Shown here: positions 26,002-35,226 of the stretch, piece after piece
Position numbering within the stretch: the stretch's first letter is position 1
How the letters are laid out: each line of letters opens with the position of its first letter
Source: Haloferax marinisediminis
GTDB taxonomy: Archaea; Halobacteriota; Halobacteria; Halobacteriales; Haloferacaceae
Assembly (NCBI RefSeq): GCF_009674585.1
Contig: NZ_WKJP01000001.1
Coordinates: forward strand, 124,001-188,000
Length of the DNA stretch: 64,000 nt
Direction: 5' to 3'
Translations under genes and position numbers: made by a program
The notes under the pieces: model-generated
Told to the model about the DNA's origin: nothing
The model's database searches: none
The model's input: only the letters and a program-made list of their open reading frames with translations

Positions 26002-27204
26002 TCAAGCGCGAATCGTGTTCGACTCGATGTCTCGGGGAAAGTACGTGAGTGTCTCCGTTCCGGAGTCGGTGACGAGGACGGTGTCCGAGTGTCGATAGCC
26101 GGCAGTCTCGGTGTAGAGCCCGGGTTCGATCGTGTAGACTTGTCCAGCACCGATGTCGGCGTCTGACTCGGTGTGGTCTGTGTTCGGGTCGGCACAGTGG
26201 TCGGCCCAGCCGCGGTCGAGGTACGGTGGTTCGTGTGCCCCAAGTCCGATGTTGTGACCGACGTGGTGTTGCGCGAGGTCGGCTACACCCTGTTCTTCGA
26301 AGTACTCCCAGACGACGTGGTCGACGTAATCGACCGGCACGTCGGGTCCGAGTGCGTCGATGGCGAGTTCCTGTGCTTCCAGCATGAGTTCGAAGTAGTA
26401 TCTGTCGTCGTCGGAGGGGTCTCCGAGAAACATCGTCCGCTCCAGTTCGGAGTGATAGCCGTCGACGTTCGCCGTCGCACCGGTGATGATGACGTCACCT
26501 TCGGAGAGTCGTTCGTTTGGAGTGTACCCGTGTGGGCGGGCGGTCTGTGAGCCGGAGATGTAGCCGACGTGGACTGGCCCGACGCCACGTGTTCGAACGA
26601 CGTATCTGTCGCCAAGTGTGTCGAGCATGGCGCGCGACGCCTCCATCGATGCGCGTTGTGAGACCGTAATCGGGTGTGCGCCGACAGTGGTGAGATTGGC
26701 GAGATACTGGTGGCCGAGGTTCGCCCACCGGACAGATTCACGAATACAGTCGATTTCGGCGTCGGTCTTCTCCCATCGCATCCGGTCGGCCCACGCCTGT
26801 TCGACCACCTCGACGGAATCCGAGAGTGACGGTCCGTGGTAGCCCATCGTTCCCGGCGCGCTGTCCATGTCGGCGGCGACACACCGGACGTCGAGTTCAC
26901 GGAGCGTCTCGACTACGGTTCCAATCGGGTCACTCTGCGGGTAATCGAAGTACGACCGAACCCGGTCGAGTCGCTCTATCTCACTCGCACGCTCGAGCTC
27001 GAGACGGGGGACCACGAGTTCGACCCGGTCGTCGGTGACGACGAGTGCGACGGGTCGTTCAGTCTGGACGTGGTTGAACCCAGAGAGGTACTCGATGTTC
27101 GTCGCATCGAACCAGAGTGCTGCATCGGCGACCGTATCCACGAGACTTCCACGGATGGCATCGAGACGCGCGGCGAACTCACTCGACGGAAGACGTGAAG
27201 ACAT
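26002..27204 (-). CDS. M24 'pita-bread' family hydrolase (Xaa-Pro peptidase/creatinase-like)
   Basis: 400 aa from the ATG at 27204. An N-terminal creatinase-like domain (1-170) precedes the M24 domain (about 180-400), with HHVGHNIGLGAHE and VYTIEPGLY. Of the five metal ligands of aminopeptidase P, the first two Asp align with Gly and Glu (TGATANVDGYHSELERT), and the last Glu aligns with Ser (RHSDTVLVT). Metal-free members such as creatinase and ectoine-type hydrolases show similar losses, so this may be an amidohydrolase rather than a peptidase. Confidence 0.82.
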   Translation of the reverse strand: MSSRLPSSEFAARLDAIRGSLVDTVADAALWFDATNIEYLSGFNHVQTERPVALVVTDDRVELVVPRLELERASEIERLDRVRSYFDYPQSDPIGTVVETLRELDVRCVAADMDSAPGTMGYHGPSLSDSVEVVEQAWADRMRWEKTDAEIDCIRESVRWANLGHQYLANLTTVGAHPITVSQRASMEASRAMLDTLGDRYVVRTRGVGPVHVGYISGSQTARPHGYTPNERLSEGDVIITGATANVDGYHSELERTMFLGDPSDDDRYYFELMLEAQELAIDALGPDVPVDYVDHVVWEYFEEQGVADLAQHHVGHNIGLGAHEPPYLDRGWADHCADPNTDHTESDADIGAGQVYTIEPGLYTETAGYRHSDTVLVTDSGTETLTYFPRDIESNTIRA

Positions 27205-27362
27205 AACTATACTATCACTTCGTGTGCGGATAAGTAGCATGCTTATGTTCCCAATCGTCCGAAAAATCGGGTTTGACGGAGTGTACCGACTTCGTAGTGG
27301 TTATGCGCCGCCACTACCCAACTACCCCGACTATAGATACATGTAGTCCTTCGACTCGGCCG

Positions 27363-27842
27363 ATGAGTCTGCTGGGAACCGAAGCCCCCGACTTTACACT
27401 CGAACGCACCGCCGGCGACGAAGTCACCCTCTCCGAGACGCTGGAGAGTGGTCCGACCGTCGTCCTCGTCAACCGCGGCCACTGGTGCTCGTTCTGCGCC
27501 GAACAGCTCCAGACCTTCGACGAAGTCGCGTACGACCTCTGGTTCAACGACGGCGTCGACGTGCTGCCCGTCGTCACGAGCGACGTTGGCGACCTGACCG
27601 AGATGCGTGACCGCTTCGACCTCGACTTCCAACTCGCTGCCGACCCCGACGGTGCTGTCGCAGATCAGTACAGCGGAACCGAAGAGACGAGTCACGGCGT
27701 GACCGGTGTCGCAGGGACGTACGTCATCGACGAAGACGGCGTCGTCCAGTACGAGCAGGTTGCAGACCACCCCGCCGACCGAACCTACGGAAACTGGGTT
27801 CGCTACTTCATCCGCAACGACTACGAAGACATCTTCGCGTAA
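27363..27842 (+). CDS. Thioredoxin-fold peroxiredoxin (AhpC/TSA family)
   Basis: 159 aa from the ATG at 27363. MSLLGTEAPDFTLE opens the domain. The redox site is GHWCSFCAEQL (Cys42, Cys45), a CxxC arrangement in which the peroxidatic Cys has its partner only three residues away, and it lacks the PxxxTxxC of typical peroxiredoxins. It could reduce peroxides or act as a thiol-disulphide protein. Confidence 0.85.
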   Translation: MSLLGTEAPDFTLERTAGDEVTLSETLESGPTVVLVNRGHWCSFCAEQLQTFDEVAYDLWFNDGVDVLPVVTSDVGDLTEMRDRFDLDFQLAADPDGAVADQYSGTEETSHGVTGVAGTYVIDEDGVVQYEQVADHPADRTYGNWVRYFIRNDYEDIFA

Positions 27843-28010
27843 CACGCGTAGACGCTCCCCCGGCTATCTCCCCCTTTTCGGCCCACCTCCGTCTCGGACC
27901 GTTTCACCCACTCGTAGTGCGACCCACCCGAGAAGCCAGATGACTGTCGGTCGGGTCCTGTCGGCCGTCATGAGTGAACGTTTATCACGCTTGTTCGCAG
28001 ATGAGCGGTG

Positions 28011-28604
28011 ATGGATATCGACCCAGCACAGGCTGTCGACGATATGTACCGACTCCTGACGAGCCTCATCATCCCTCGCCCCATCGGGTGGGTATCGACT
28101 CGAAGTGCCGACGGAATCGACAACTTAGCGCCGTACAGCTTCTACATGGGTGTCATCGAGGCAGAGCCACCCGTCGTGATGTACTCCACCGAGCACCGAG
28201 CAGACGGGACGTTGAAAGATTCGGCGCGGAACGTCCTCGAGACGGAGGCGTTCGGCCTCAACCTCGTCACCGCCGACCTCGTCGAGCAGATGGACCGGAG
28301 CTCCGAGTCAGTCCACCCAGGCACCGACGAGTTCGACGTCGTCGGACTGGAGCGACGTGAAGCGACCACCATCGACGTCCCGCTGGTCGCTGCCGCGAAG
28401 GCGACGATGGAGTGTACGCTCTACGACACCATGGATATCGGAGACCATACCGTCATCTTCGGCCACATCGAACTCATTCACGTCGACGACGGCCTGCTCA
28501 CGGATGGGAAAATCGACGTCGAGAAAATCGACGCCGTCGGTCGCCTGACCGGGTCGTACTACGCGCGTCTCGACCCGTTCAAGGTCGAGCGAGAGTGGCA
28601 GTAG
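28011..28604 (+). CDS. Flavin reductase-like FMN-binding protein
   Basis: 197 aa from the ATG at 28011 (a GTG one codon earlier is possible). The split-barrel flavin fold is shown by LTSLIIPRPIGWVST, NLAPYSFYMGV and KDSARNVLETEAFGLNL, the conserved blocks of the DIM6/NTAB family. These proteins bind FMN and reduce it or related substrates with NAD(P)H. No operon partner is present. Confidence 0.88.
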   Translation: MDIDPAQAVDDMYRLLTSLIIPRPIGWVSTRSADGIDNLAPYSFYMGVIEAEPPVVMYSTEHRADGTLKDSARNVLETEAFGLNLVTADLVEQMDRSSESVHPGTDEFDVVGLERREATTIDVPLVAAAKATMECTLYDTMDIGDHTVIFGHIELIHVDDGLLTDGKIDVEKIDAVGRLTGSYYARLDPFKVEREWQ

Positions 28605-28649
28605 AGACTGGGCTACTCCTCTCTCGTTCGGAGTCTACTCAGATTGTGG

Positions 28650-29633
28650 TCACCACCGATGGTGGACGTGGTCACGTGCGTACGTGTCGTACACCTCTTC
28701 GACGTGCTGGAACTGGTCGGCTGACAGCGGCGGAAGCGACGCGGCAGCGACGTTATCTCGGATGTGTGCCGGCGTCTTCGACCCAGGAATAATCGTGCTC
28801 ACGGCGTCGAACGAGAGGATCCAGCGGAGCGTAAACTGCGCGAGAGAGACGCCGTCAGGGACGATGGTTTCGAGGGAATCCGCTGCGGCGAGCCCGTCTT
28901 CGAACGGTATGCCCGCGAACGTCTCACCCACGTCGAACGCCTCGCCGTCACGATTGTAGTTGCGGTGGTCGTCTTCGCCGAACTCCGAGTCTGCAGAGAG
29001 TGCTCCCGTGAGCAGTCCCGATGCGAGTGGGACGCGGACGATGACACCGACGTTGCGGCGCTGTGCTTCGCGGAAGAACAGTTCGGCAGGTCGCTGTCGG
29101 AGGGGATTGAAGATTATCTGGACCGTCTCCACCCCGTCGTACTCGATGGCCTTGAGCGCGTCTTCTACCTTCTCGACGCTCACCCCGTAGTGGTCGACCT
29201 TGCCCGACTGTCGGAGTTCGTCGAGGGCGTCGAACACTTCGGGTTGGTAGTAAACGTCGCGTGGCGGACAGTGGAGTTGGACCAAATCGAGGGACTCGAC
29301 GCCGAGGTTCGTCCGACTCCGGTCGACGAACCGTTCGAGATTCTCGTGGGTGTACCGGCCCGCTTCGTGGGGGTCGAGGCGGCGGCCCGCTTTGGTCGCA
29401 ACGACGGGGTCGTCGTCGCGGTCGTCCAGCACCGACCCGATACGCTGCTCGCTATCTCCGTCGCCGTACACGTCTGCGGTGTCGAGGAACGTGATTCCGG
29501 CGTCCAGTGCAGCCTCGATTGCATCGAAGGCATCTTCGTCGGACACGGGCCCCCAGTCGCCTCCGAGTTGCCACGTTCCGAGACCAATCTCCGAGACGTC
29601 GAATCCTGTCGTACCGAGCGGTCTGGTGTCCAT
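28650..29633 (-). CDS. Aldo/keto reductase
   Basis: 327 aa (beta/alpha)8 oxidoreductase. The catalytic tetrad is visible: Asp and Tyr in FLDTADVYGDGDSE, Lys in VVATKAG and His in LVQLHCPP. The C-terminal NADPH loop has VSTIIPGSKTPAHI. The substrate is unknown. Confidence 0.92.
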   Translation of the reverse strand: MDTRPLGTTGFDVSEIGLGTWQLGGDWGPVSDEDAFDAIEAALDAGITFLDTADVYGDGDSEQRIGSVLDDRDDDPVVATKAGRRLDPHEAGRYTHENLERFVDRSRTNLGVESLDLVQLHCPPRDVYYQPEVFDALDELRQSGKVDHYGVSVEKVEDALKAIEYDGVETVQIIFNPLRQRPAELFFREAQRRNVGVIVRVPLASGLLTGALSADSEFGEDDHRNYNRDGEAFDVGETFAGIPFEDGLAAADSLETIVPDGVSLAQFTLRWILSFDAVSTIIPGSKTPAHIRDNVAAASLPPLSADQFQHVEEVYDTYARDHVHHRW

Positions 29634-29825
29634 ACGATGTCGTACTCAGTGGGTGTCAGTAAACGCCGGGGTCACGGCGATGTGTACACCATTCGAGTGA
29701 CACGGAGCGTGTTTCGTGGCAACAGACGTGGATTCGCTGGCCCAACCCACGTGCAGGTCGAACTCTCGTTCACGACAGTGATAGTTAGATGATAGTTTTA
29801 CGAGAGCGGAACGTGTGAGTACAGT

Positions 29826-30854
29826 ATGAACAGCGCCGACGGCACGTCCTCACGGTCATTCCTTCTCCTGTTGCTGATACTCTTCGGAACGCTCTCCGTA
29901 TTCTTTGTCCTCCCATTCCTCCAGCCCGTCCTCTTGGGAGGCCTGCTGGCGTACCTCGTCTACCCGGTCAACCAACGGCTCACCCCACGATTGGGTCGCA
30001 CCGGCGGGGCAGCCGTGACGATGCTCGCGACGATTACCGTCATCGTCGTTCCACTCCTCTTCATCCTCAGCGCTGCAGCCTCTCAGGCTGCCACACTCCT
30101 TCGCGGTGCCAAGCTCCCCGACACCGAGGCTGTCGACGCATTCTCTCAGGAGCAGTTCGGGACGAACGCCCCTACTGTCGAGACACTCTCCGGGCCGGTC
30201 AGCAACGCGGTCCAAACCGGGATTGGCGGGGTTGTGGGCGATATCGGTGGCATTCTCAGTGGTATCTCCGCGTTTCTCGTCGGGGGATTCATCTTCCTGT
30301 TCACCCTCTTTTTCCTCCTACGAGACGGCAACAAGTTCATCGCTTGGCTCCGAACAGCCGTCCCCCTCGACACAAAGACGACTGACGCACTCTTCGAGCG
30401 CACGAACGACCTCCTCTGGGCGGCCGTAATCGGAAACGTCATCGTCGCTGCGGTGCAGGCGATACTGACCGTCCTCGGCTTCCTCGTCATCGGGTTCGAC
30501 AACCTCATCTTCTGGGGCGTCACCACGTTCGTCCTGTCACTGCTCCCCGTAATCGGCGCATCCGTCGTCTGGATTCCGGCAGTCATCTACCTCGTCTTCG
30601 TGGGGAGCATTCCGGAGGCAGTCGGACTCCTCATCTACGGTTCGTTCATCATCAGTGGGTCGGACAACATCATCAGGCCCCTCGCGATGGAACGCGGCGC
30701 GAAGCTCAACTCCGGTATTCTCATCCTCAGCATCTTCGGGGGAGTCGCCGTCTTCGGGTTCATCGGTCTCTTCGTCGGCCCCGTCGTCATCGGGTTGACG
30801 AAGACCATCGTCGAACTGCTGGCCGACAAACGCGCTGACCCAAGCAGTTCGTGA
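29826..30854 (+). CDS. AI-2E family transporter (PerM-like)
   Basis: 342 aa with about eight membrane helices in the pattern of this family: three N-terminal hydrophobic segments, a loop domain at about 90-145, and a conserved C-terminal half containing FVLSLLPVIGASVVWIPAVIYL and SGSDNIIRPLAMERGAKLNSGILI. The family exports small molecules or ions; Na+/H+ antiport and AI-2 export have been shown in bacteria. The substrate here is unknown. Confidence 0.92.
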   Translation: MNSADGTSSRSFLLLLLILFGTLSVFFVLPFLQPVLLGGLLAYLVYPVNQRLTPRLGRTGGAAVTMLATITVIVVPLLFILSAAASQAATLLRGAKLPDTEAVDAFSQEQFGTNAPTVETLSGPVSNAVQTGIGGVVGDIGGILSGISAFLVGGFIFLFTLFFLLRDGNKFIAWLRTAVPLDTKTTDALFERTNDLLWAAVIGNVIVAAVQAILTVLGFLVIGFDNLIFWGVTTFVLSLLPVIGASVVWIPAVIYLVFVGSIPEAVGLLIYGSFIISGSDNIIRPLAMERGAKLNSGILILSIFGGVAVFGFIGLFVGPVVIGLTKTIVELLADKRADPSSS

Positions 30855-30862
30855 GGTGCGAG

Positions 30863-30878
30863 TCTCCCCGATTTGAAC
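30863..30878 (-). repeat. 16-bp duplicate of the tRNA-Tyr 3' end
   Basis: TCTCCCCGATTTGAAC is identical to 30966-30981 inside tRNA-Tyr and covers the T-arm and part of the acceptor stem. It lies 82 nt beyond the tRNA 3' end on the same strand sense. Such partial copies are usual at attachment sites of integrating elements, but the interval of about 85 bp is too short for an element, so this may be a scar. Confidence 0.6.
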
Positions 30879-30960
30879 TCACTCGCAACTCAGAGAGTTG
30901 CTCGCTGCTCAGATCGGGTCGAGATGGACGTTTCACTGCTCACGTTGTTCGCAGGAAAAG

Positions 30961-31034
30961 TCCGCTCTCCCCGATTTGAACGGGGGACAAGCCGATCTAC
31001 AGTCGGCTGCTCTGCCAGGCTGAGCTAAGAGCGG
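30961..31034 (-). tRNA. tRNA-Tyr (GUA)
   Basis: A complete 74-nt cloverleaf: acceptor stem CCGCTCT with AGAGCGG, D arm GCTC/GAGC, anticodon stem GCCGA/TCGGC around the loop CTGTAGA (anticodon GTA), variable loop TTGTC, T arm CCCCG-TTCAAAT-CGGGG and discriminator A. The first pair is C1:G72, characteristic of archaeal tRNA-Tyr. No intron, and CCA is not encoded. Confidence 0.97.
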
Positions 31035-31149
31035 TCACTGATTTCTACCCGGTCGACGGTTTTAACGATTATCATTCGCCCCGCCGCCCGTGTGCTGTCC
31101 GTCAGACGGAGGCGAACATTAATATGCCAACAAACTGATTCCCGGATAG

Positions 31150-31761
31150 ATGACAAAAATCACGTTCCGCGCCGACGATGCCCTCGTCGAGCGCCTGGAC
31201 AGCCTCGACACGTCGAAGAGCGAGGCGATGCGCGAGGCACTCCGTGAGTACCTCGACCAGGTGGAGCGTGACGACACACCCTCGTTGGCACAGGCAGCCG
31301 CTGAGTCCCAACGAGACGACGAAACTGAACTCGATGCAGTACTGGCAAAGCGAGTCGAGCGACTCGTCGAAGCCCAGTTAGACGAACGTCTCCCGACGCT
31401 CGTCGACGAAGCATTGGCCGCTCGAGCAGACACACACCAGTCACCGTCGGAAGTAAACGTCAACATCAACGTCGATGGCGACGGTGCCAATTCGGGCGTA
31501 AACGCCGAGTACGACCGGGATTCGACGCCGAATCGAGACCGTAAGACACCCGAAACAATCGAGGACACGGAGGCGCACGAGACTGCATCGACGTGTGGCC
31601 AGTGTGGCGAATCGGTGGAGTCCTCGCACGTGTACTGCCCGAACTGCGGTGAGAAAGCCTCCCACCGAGTCTTCTGTGAGTGTGGTGACGAGCTCCGCTC
31701 CGATTGGGCGTTTTGCCCCGATTGTGGTCGTCGGACACCTGCGGCCGACGTGCTCGAGTAG
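31150..31761 (+). CDS. cdrL: Ribbon-helix-helix regulator with C-terminal zinc ribbons (CdrL-like)
   Basis: 203 aa. An N-terminal RHH DNA-binding domain (KITFRADDALVERLDSL, about 1-45) is followed by a charged coiled region (50-100), a flexible segment, and a double zinc ribbon with CGQC, CPNC, CEC and CPDC cysteine knuckles (about 150-195). AATATG at about 31120 lies 24-30 nt before the ATG, so the transcript is probably leaderless; the palindrome TCCGTCAGACGGA lies just upstream. Its position before cdrS-ftsZ2 matches the large RHH protein CdrL of haloarchaea. Confidence 0.8.
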   Translation: MTKITFRADDALVERLDSLDTSKSEAMREALREYLDQVERDDTPSLAQAAAESQRDDETELDAVLAKRVERLVEAQLDERLPTLVDEALAARADTHQSPSEVNVNINVDGDGANSGVNAEYDRDSTPNRDRKTPETIEDTEAHETASTCGQCGESVESSHVYCPNCGEKASHRVFCECGDELRSDWAFCPDCGRRTPAADVLE

Positions 31762-31804
31762 AATAATCACCGATTAACGTCCGTATACGGGAGATTCAGG
31801 CCTC

Positions 31805-31962
31805 GTCTTACAATCGCCGTTACATTTATATCCTATCGCTTTGTGGTGACTATCGCGTAAGACGGTTGTCTTACAGCCACCCAACGACGGCCCGCAACCC
31901 GGCGTCGTCCGTTGGTTTTGGTCCGTAAGACACTCGCACACATGTGCGGCGCACCGTCTTAC
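31805..31962. promoter_or_regulatory. cdrS-ftsZ2 promoter region with five GTAAGAC operator motifs
   Basis: GTAAGAC or its complement occurs at 31805, 31857, 31868, 31925 and 31956. The copies at 31857-31863 and 31868-31874 form a perfect inverted repeat with a 4-nt spacer, GTAAGACGGTTGTCTTAC. The copies at 31925 and 31956 form a second, widely spaced pair. TTTATAT at 31825-31831 is a likely TATA box, which places the tight palindrome at the expected transcription start. RHH proteins bind such paired short sites, and genes for two of them flank the region. Confidence 0.7.
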
Positions 31963-31977
31963 CGGGGGAATGAAAAT

Positions 31978-32163
31978 ATGGAGCGTGTGACACTACGAAT
32001 TCCGAAGCAGCAAATCGAGGAGGTCGAGCGAATGGTCGAGACGGGAGAGTTCCCGAATCGGTCTGAAGCCATTCGATCCGCCGTTCGCGAGATGCTCAAC
32101 GAACAGCCAACCGACAAACGCCAGCGCGAATCTACCAGCAAGCGCGGCTGGGCAAAGGTGTAA
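31978..32163 (+). CDS. cdrS: Short ribbon-helix-helix regulator CdrS
   Basis: 61 aa from the ATG at 31978; the upstream extension of the frame is not family-like and runs through the operator motifs. The RHH core is [19 protein letters not shown] with the helix [14 protein letters not shown], followed by a basic/polar tail. In Haloferax volcanii and Halobacterium, CdrS is a small RHH protein co-transcribed with ftsZ2 that controls cell division genes. Here ftsZ2 starts 4 nt after its stop. Confidence 0.9.
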   Translation: MERVTLRIPKQQIEEVERMVETGEFPNRSEAIRSAVREMLNEQPTDKRQRESTSKRGWAKV

Positions 32164-32167
32164 ACCG

Positions 32168-33364
32168 ATGCAAGATATCGTTCGCGAGGCGATGGAGCGA
32201 GACGAGGCAGAGCGCAAGACCAAACTGGAAGACACCGGTGACGACCAGTTTGGCGACCCTCGTATCGTGATTGTCGGCTGTGGTGGTGCTGGGAACAACA
32301 CGATCAACCGACTGTACAACATCGGTGTCGAAGGTGCTGATACGGTCGCGATCAACACCGACAAGCAGCACCTGAAGATGATCGAAGCGGACACGAAGAT
32401 CCTCGTCGGGAAGTCCCTGACTGCGGGTCTCGGCGCTGGTGGCGACCCCTCCATGGGGGAACGCGCTACCGAGATGGCACAGGGGACCGTCAAAGACGTC
32501 CTCGGTGACGCCGACCTCGTGTTCGTGACTGCGGGGATGGGCGGTGGCACCGGTACCGGTGCAGCACCCGTCGTCTCCAAAATCGCAAAAGAGCAAGGCG
32601 CAATCGTCGTCGGCATGGTCTCGACTCCGTTCAACGTCGAGCGTGCCCGGACGGTGAAGGCCGAAGAGGGACTCGAGAACCTCCGCAACGAGGCCGACTC
32701 CATCATCGTGCTGGACAACAACCGTCTCCTCGACTACGTCCCGAACTTGCCTATCGGCAAGGCGTTCTCGGTCATGGACCAGATTATCGCCGAGACCGTC
32801 AAGGGCATCTCGGAGACCATCACTCAGCCGTCGCTCATCAACCTCGACTACGCCGACATGTCTACCATCATGAACCAAGGCGGCGTCGCGGTGATGCTCG
32901 TCGGCGAGACGCAGGACAAGAACAAGACCCAGGAAGTGGTCAACGACGCGATGAACCACCCGCTGTTGGACGTCGACTACCGGGGTGCATCCGGTGGTCT
33001 CGTCCACATCACGGGCGGCCCCGACCTCACACTGAAGGAGGCCGAGGGTATCGCGAGCAGCATCACGGAGCGACTGGAGGCCGCCGCGAACGTCATCTGG
33101 GGCGCTCGCATCCAGGACGAGTACAAAGGGAAAGTCCGTGTCATGGCAATCATGACCGGTGTCCAGTCGGCGCAGGTCCTCGGCCCAACGACGCAGAAGC
33201 AGGCCGACAAGTCGCGCCAGAGCATCGAAGGACGGCAACAACAGCAACAACAGCGCTCGGAATTCAACAGTTCGCAGCGTGTCGAGACGTCGCAGAGCGG
33301 TACGTGGTCTGACGGTGGCCGCGACGAGACCGAGAAGAACAACGGTCTCGACGTCATCCGGTAA
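32168..33364 (+). CDS. ftsZ2: Cell division GTPase FtsZ2
   Basis: 398 aa tubulin-superfamily protein. Features: [16 protein letters not shown] at the nucleotide-binding start, the tubulin signature GGGTGTG at about 125-131, and the T7 synergy loop [11 protein letters not shown] at about 226 that supplies the catalytic Asp. The C-terminal tail from about 345 is a Gln-rich disordered linker ending in a short conserved-looking peptide. Haloarchaea have FtsZ1 and FtsZ2; coupling to cdrS identifies FtsZ2, which is needed for ring constriction. Confidence 0.95.
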   Translation: MQDIVREAMERDEAERKTKLEDTGDDQFGDPRIVIVGCGGAGNNTINRLYNIGVEGADTVAINTDKQHLKMIEADTKILVGKSLTAGLGAGGDPSMGERATEMAQGTVKDVLGDADLVFVTAGMGGGTGTGAAPVVSKIAKEQGAIVVGMVSTPFNVERARTVKAEEGLENLRNEADSIIVLDNNRLLDYVPNLPIGKAFSVMDQIIAETVKGISETITQPSLINLDYADMSTIMNQGGVAVMLVGETQDKNKTQEVVNDAMNHPLLDVDYRGASGGLVHITGGPDLTLKEAEGIASSITERLEAAANVIWGARIQDEYKGKVRVMAIMTGVQSAQVLGPTTQKQADKSRQSIEGRQQQQQQRSEFNSSQRVETSQSGTWSDGGRDETEKNNGLDVIR

Positions 33365-33509
33365 CCACCCTGTCTGACCCGGTCGGACCCCGCCGCGTCC
33401 GTCCGACACAACTCTACTGTCGTGGGATTCGTCCCACTTTTACTACTATCGACGGACTACTCGTGAGTCACGACGACGACGGTGCCCGAGGAAAACAAAA
33501 ACGAGTCGT

Positions 33510-34475
33510 CTACACCGCTTCGATCGATTCGAGGAGACGGCACTTCCGACAGACGTCACTGGCAGTCTTCGACCCACAGCGCTCACACTCGTTGAGGTCG
33601 ACCTGCCCATCGCCGCGGTATTCGTCGGCGACCAATTCTGCGAGCTCTTCGTACCCTGCCATAATCGAGTGTCGCGTACCCGGGTGGTTCTCTTCGAGCT
33701 TCAACAGGAGTTGCTGAATCTCACCGCGGTACGCCTCTGACGAGTGTGGACACTCGGTGATGTGCGCGGGGAGGTCTTTCAGATGCGCGTAGAGGGCGAC
33801 TTCCTTTTCGGGGACGTCACGGAGGGGTTTGGCCCGCGGGATGAAATCGCCGGCATCTCGGCGTTTTTCGAAGTCGCCGATACTGGCGTCGAAGTGTTTC
33901 GCCACCTGTCGCAGGTCGCCTTCGAAGAAGTTCATCAGCGCCGTCTGTGCCTCGTCGTCGAGGTTGTGGCCGGTGAACAGTTTGTCTGCGTCGAGTTCGT
34001 CGGCGAATCGTTCGAGGAGGTCCCGACGGAACACGCCGCAGTACGCACAGGCGGCCATGTTCTCGGGGTCTTTCTGGACGACGTCGTCCATCTGGACGCC
34101 GAACTCCTCTTCGTACGAGACGACTTCGTGACGGATATCGAGGTCGTCGGCGAGTTCGACACAGGCGTCGACCGACTTGTCGCGGTAGCCTTGGATTCCT
34201 TCGTGGATGGTCAACGCCACGAGTTCGATTCGTGGGTCGCGCCCGAACGTCTCGTCGAGGATGTGGGTGAGGACGACACTGTCTTTCCCCCCAGAGAGAC
34301 CGATGACCCACGTCTGTGGGTCCTCAGGCGTCGCATCTCGGGGGAGCATGTTGTCTTCGCGGATACGGCGGCGCACACGTTTCTCGACCGAGGCACAGAA
34401 GTGGTCGTCACAGAGATGTGCCCCAGAGTAGGCCGCGTGCATCACCGCGTCCCGACTGCACTTGTCGCACTCCAT
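33510..34475 (-). CDS. ncsA: tRNA 2-thiolation protein NcsA (Ncs6/Ctu1/TtuA family)
   Basis: 321 aa from the ATG at 34475, placed by the N-terminal zinc finger (Cys3, Cys6, Cys22, His25). The PP-loop ATPase motif SGGKDS is at 61-66. A CxxC in ACAYCG and a later Cys in TECPHSSEA form the catalytic cysteine set, and CERCG...CRKC makes a C-terminal zinc ribbon. It adenylates and thiolates U34 of Lys/Glu/Gln tRNAs. In Haloferax the sulphur arrives on the ubiquitin-like protein SAMP2 activated by UbaA, whose gene lies about 12 kb to the right. Confidence 0.93.
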   Translation of the reverse strand: MECDKCSRDAVMHAAYSGAHLCDDHFCASVEKRVRRRIREDNMLPRDATPEDPQTWVIGLSGGKDSVVLTHILDETFGRDPRIELVALTIHEGIQGYRDKSVDACVELADDLDIRHEVVSYEEEFGVQMDDVVQKDPENMAACAYCGVFRRDLLERFADELDADKLFTGHNLDDEAQTALMNFFEGDLRQVAKHFDASIGDFEKRRDAGDFIPRAKPLRDVPEKEVALYAHLKDLPAHITECPHSSEAYRGEIQQLLLKLEENHPGTRHSIMAGYEELAELVADEYRGDGQVDLNECERCGSKTASDVCRKCRLLESIEAV

Positions 34476-34576
34476 TGCCGGTCGCTTGCTTGGCAGGAGG
34501 GATACCGGTTTCGCCTCGGGACGGTCACGGCCGCTGGTCGCAACCGGTTTGCCCCTTCGACTCTCACAGACACGCA

Positions 34577-35224
34577 ATGGAACGAGACGCCGCCCTCGAC
34601 CGAGTCGAGTCCATCGTCGACGCCGTCGAATCCGAGACGCTTCCGGTTCCGGTCCGCGAAGTGTGGGTCTACGGCGACGTCGCCCTCGGCCTCGACCCAC
34701 TCGACCGACTCGACGTGTACGTGACGAAAGACATCCTCCTCCGTGGCGACCCCGACGCAGCCTCCGAATTCGAAGCGTCGCACGGCGTGAAGGGCGTCGG
34801 AAAGAGCATCCGTGCCGAATGGGCACGAGAACATCCCGACCTGATTCGTGCGAACTCGAACGGCTACGCCGCACCCGAGAAGTGCCTCGCTGCGCACCTC
34901 TTGCCCGACGACGACGAACCGGTCCACCTCGAAGTGTGCAACGCCTCCTTCGAAGACAACGTCACACAGCGATTGAAGGGTGCGATGGCCCGCGAGGCGT
35001 ACGAACAGATTCTCGACCCACGTGGTGTCTGTCTCTACGCCGACGGCCAACGCTCACCGAGTGCAATCGAGAAACTCCGAAACAGCGAGTTCGCCTTCCC
35101 GACGCTCACCGGCGCACTAGAGATGCTCGGGTTGGAAGGTGACGAAGCCGAAACAGCGGTCGAAGCGATGCGAACGTACCGCGCCGAACAGACGGGGACG
35201 AGCGTTCGCGGCGACGTCGTCTGA
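34577..35224 (+). CDS. Conserved haloarchaeal protein of unknown function
   Basis: 215 aa from the ATG at 34577, divergent from ncsA by 101 bp. VREVWVYGDVALGLDPLDRLDVYV suggests a nucleotidyltransferase-like strand-turn, but the usual GSxxxGxxxxxSDxDL signature is absent. No membrane segment. FPTLTGALEMLGLEGDEAETAVEAMR at the end looks like a small helical domain. I recall similar proteins only as haloarchaeal DUFs. Confidence 0.75.
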   Translation: MERDAALDRVESIVDAVESETLPVPVREVWVYGDVALGLDPLDRLDVYVTKDILLRGDPDAASEFEASHGVKGVGKSIRAEWAREHPDLIRANSNGYAAPEKCLAAHLLPDDDEPVHLEVCNASFEDNVTQRLKGAMAREAYEQILDPRGVCLYADGQRSPSAIEKLRNSEFAFPTLTGALEMLGLEGDEAETAVEAMRTYRAEQTGTSVRGDVV

Positions 35225-35226
35225 GG

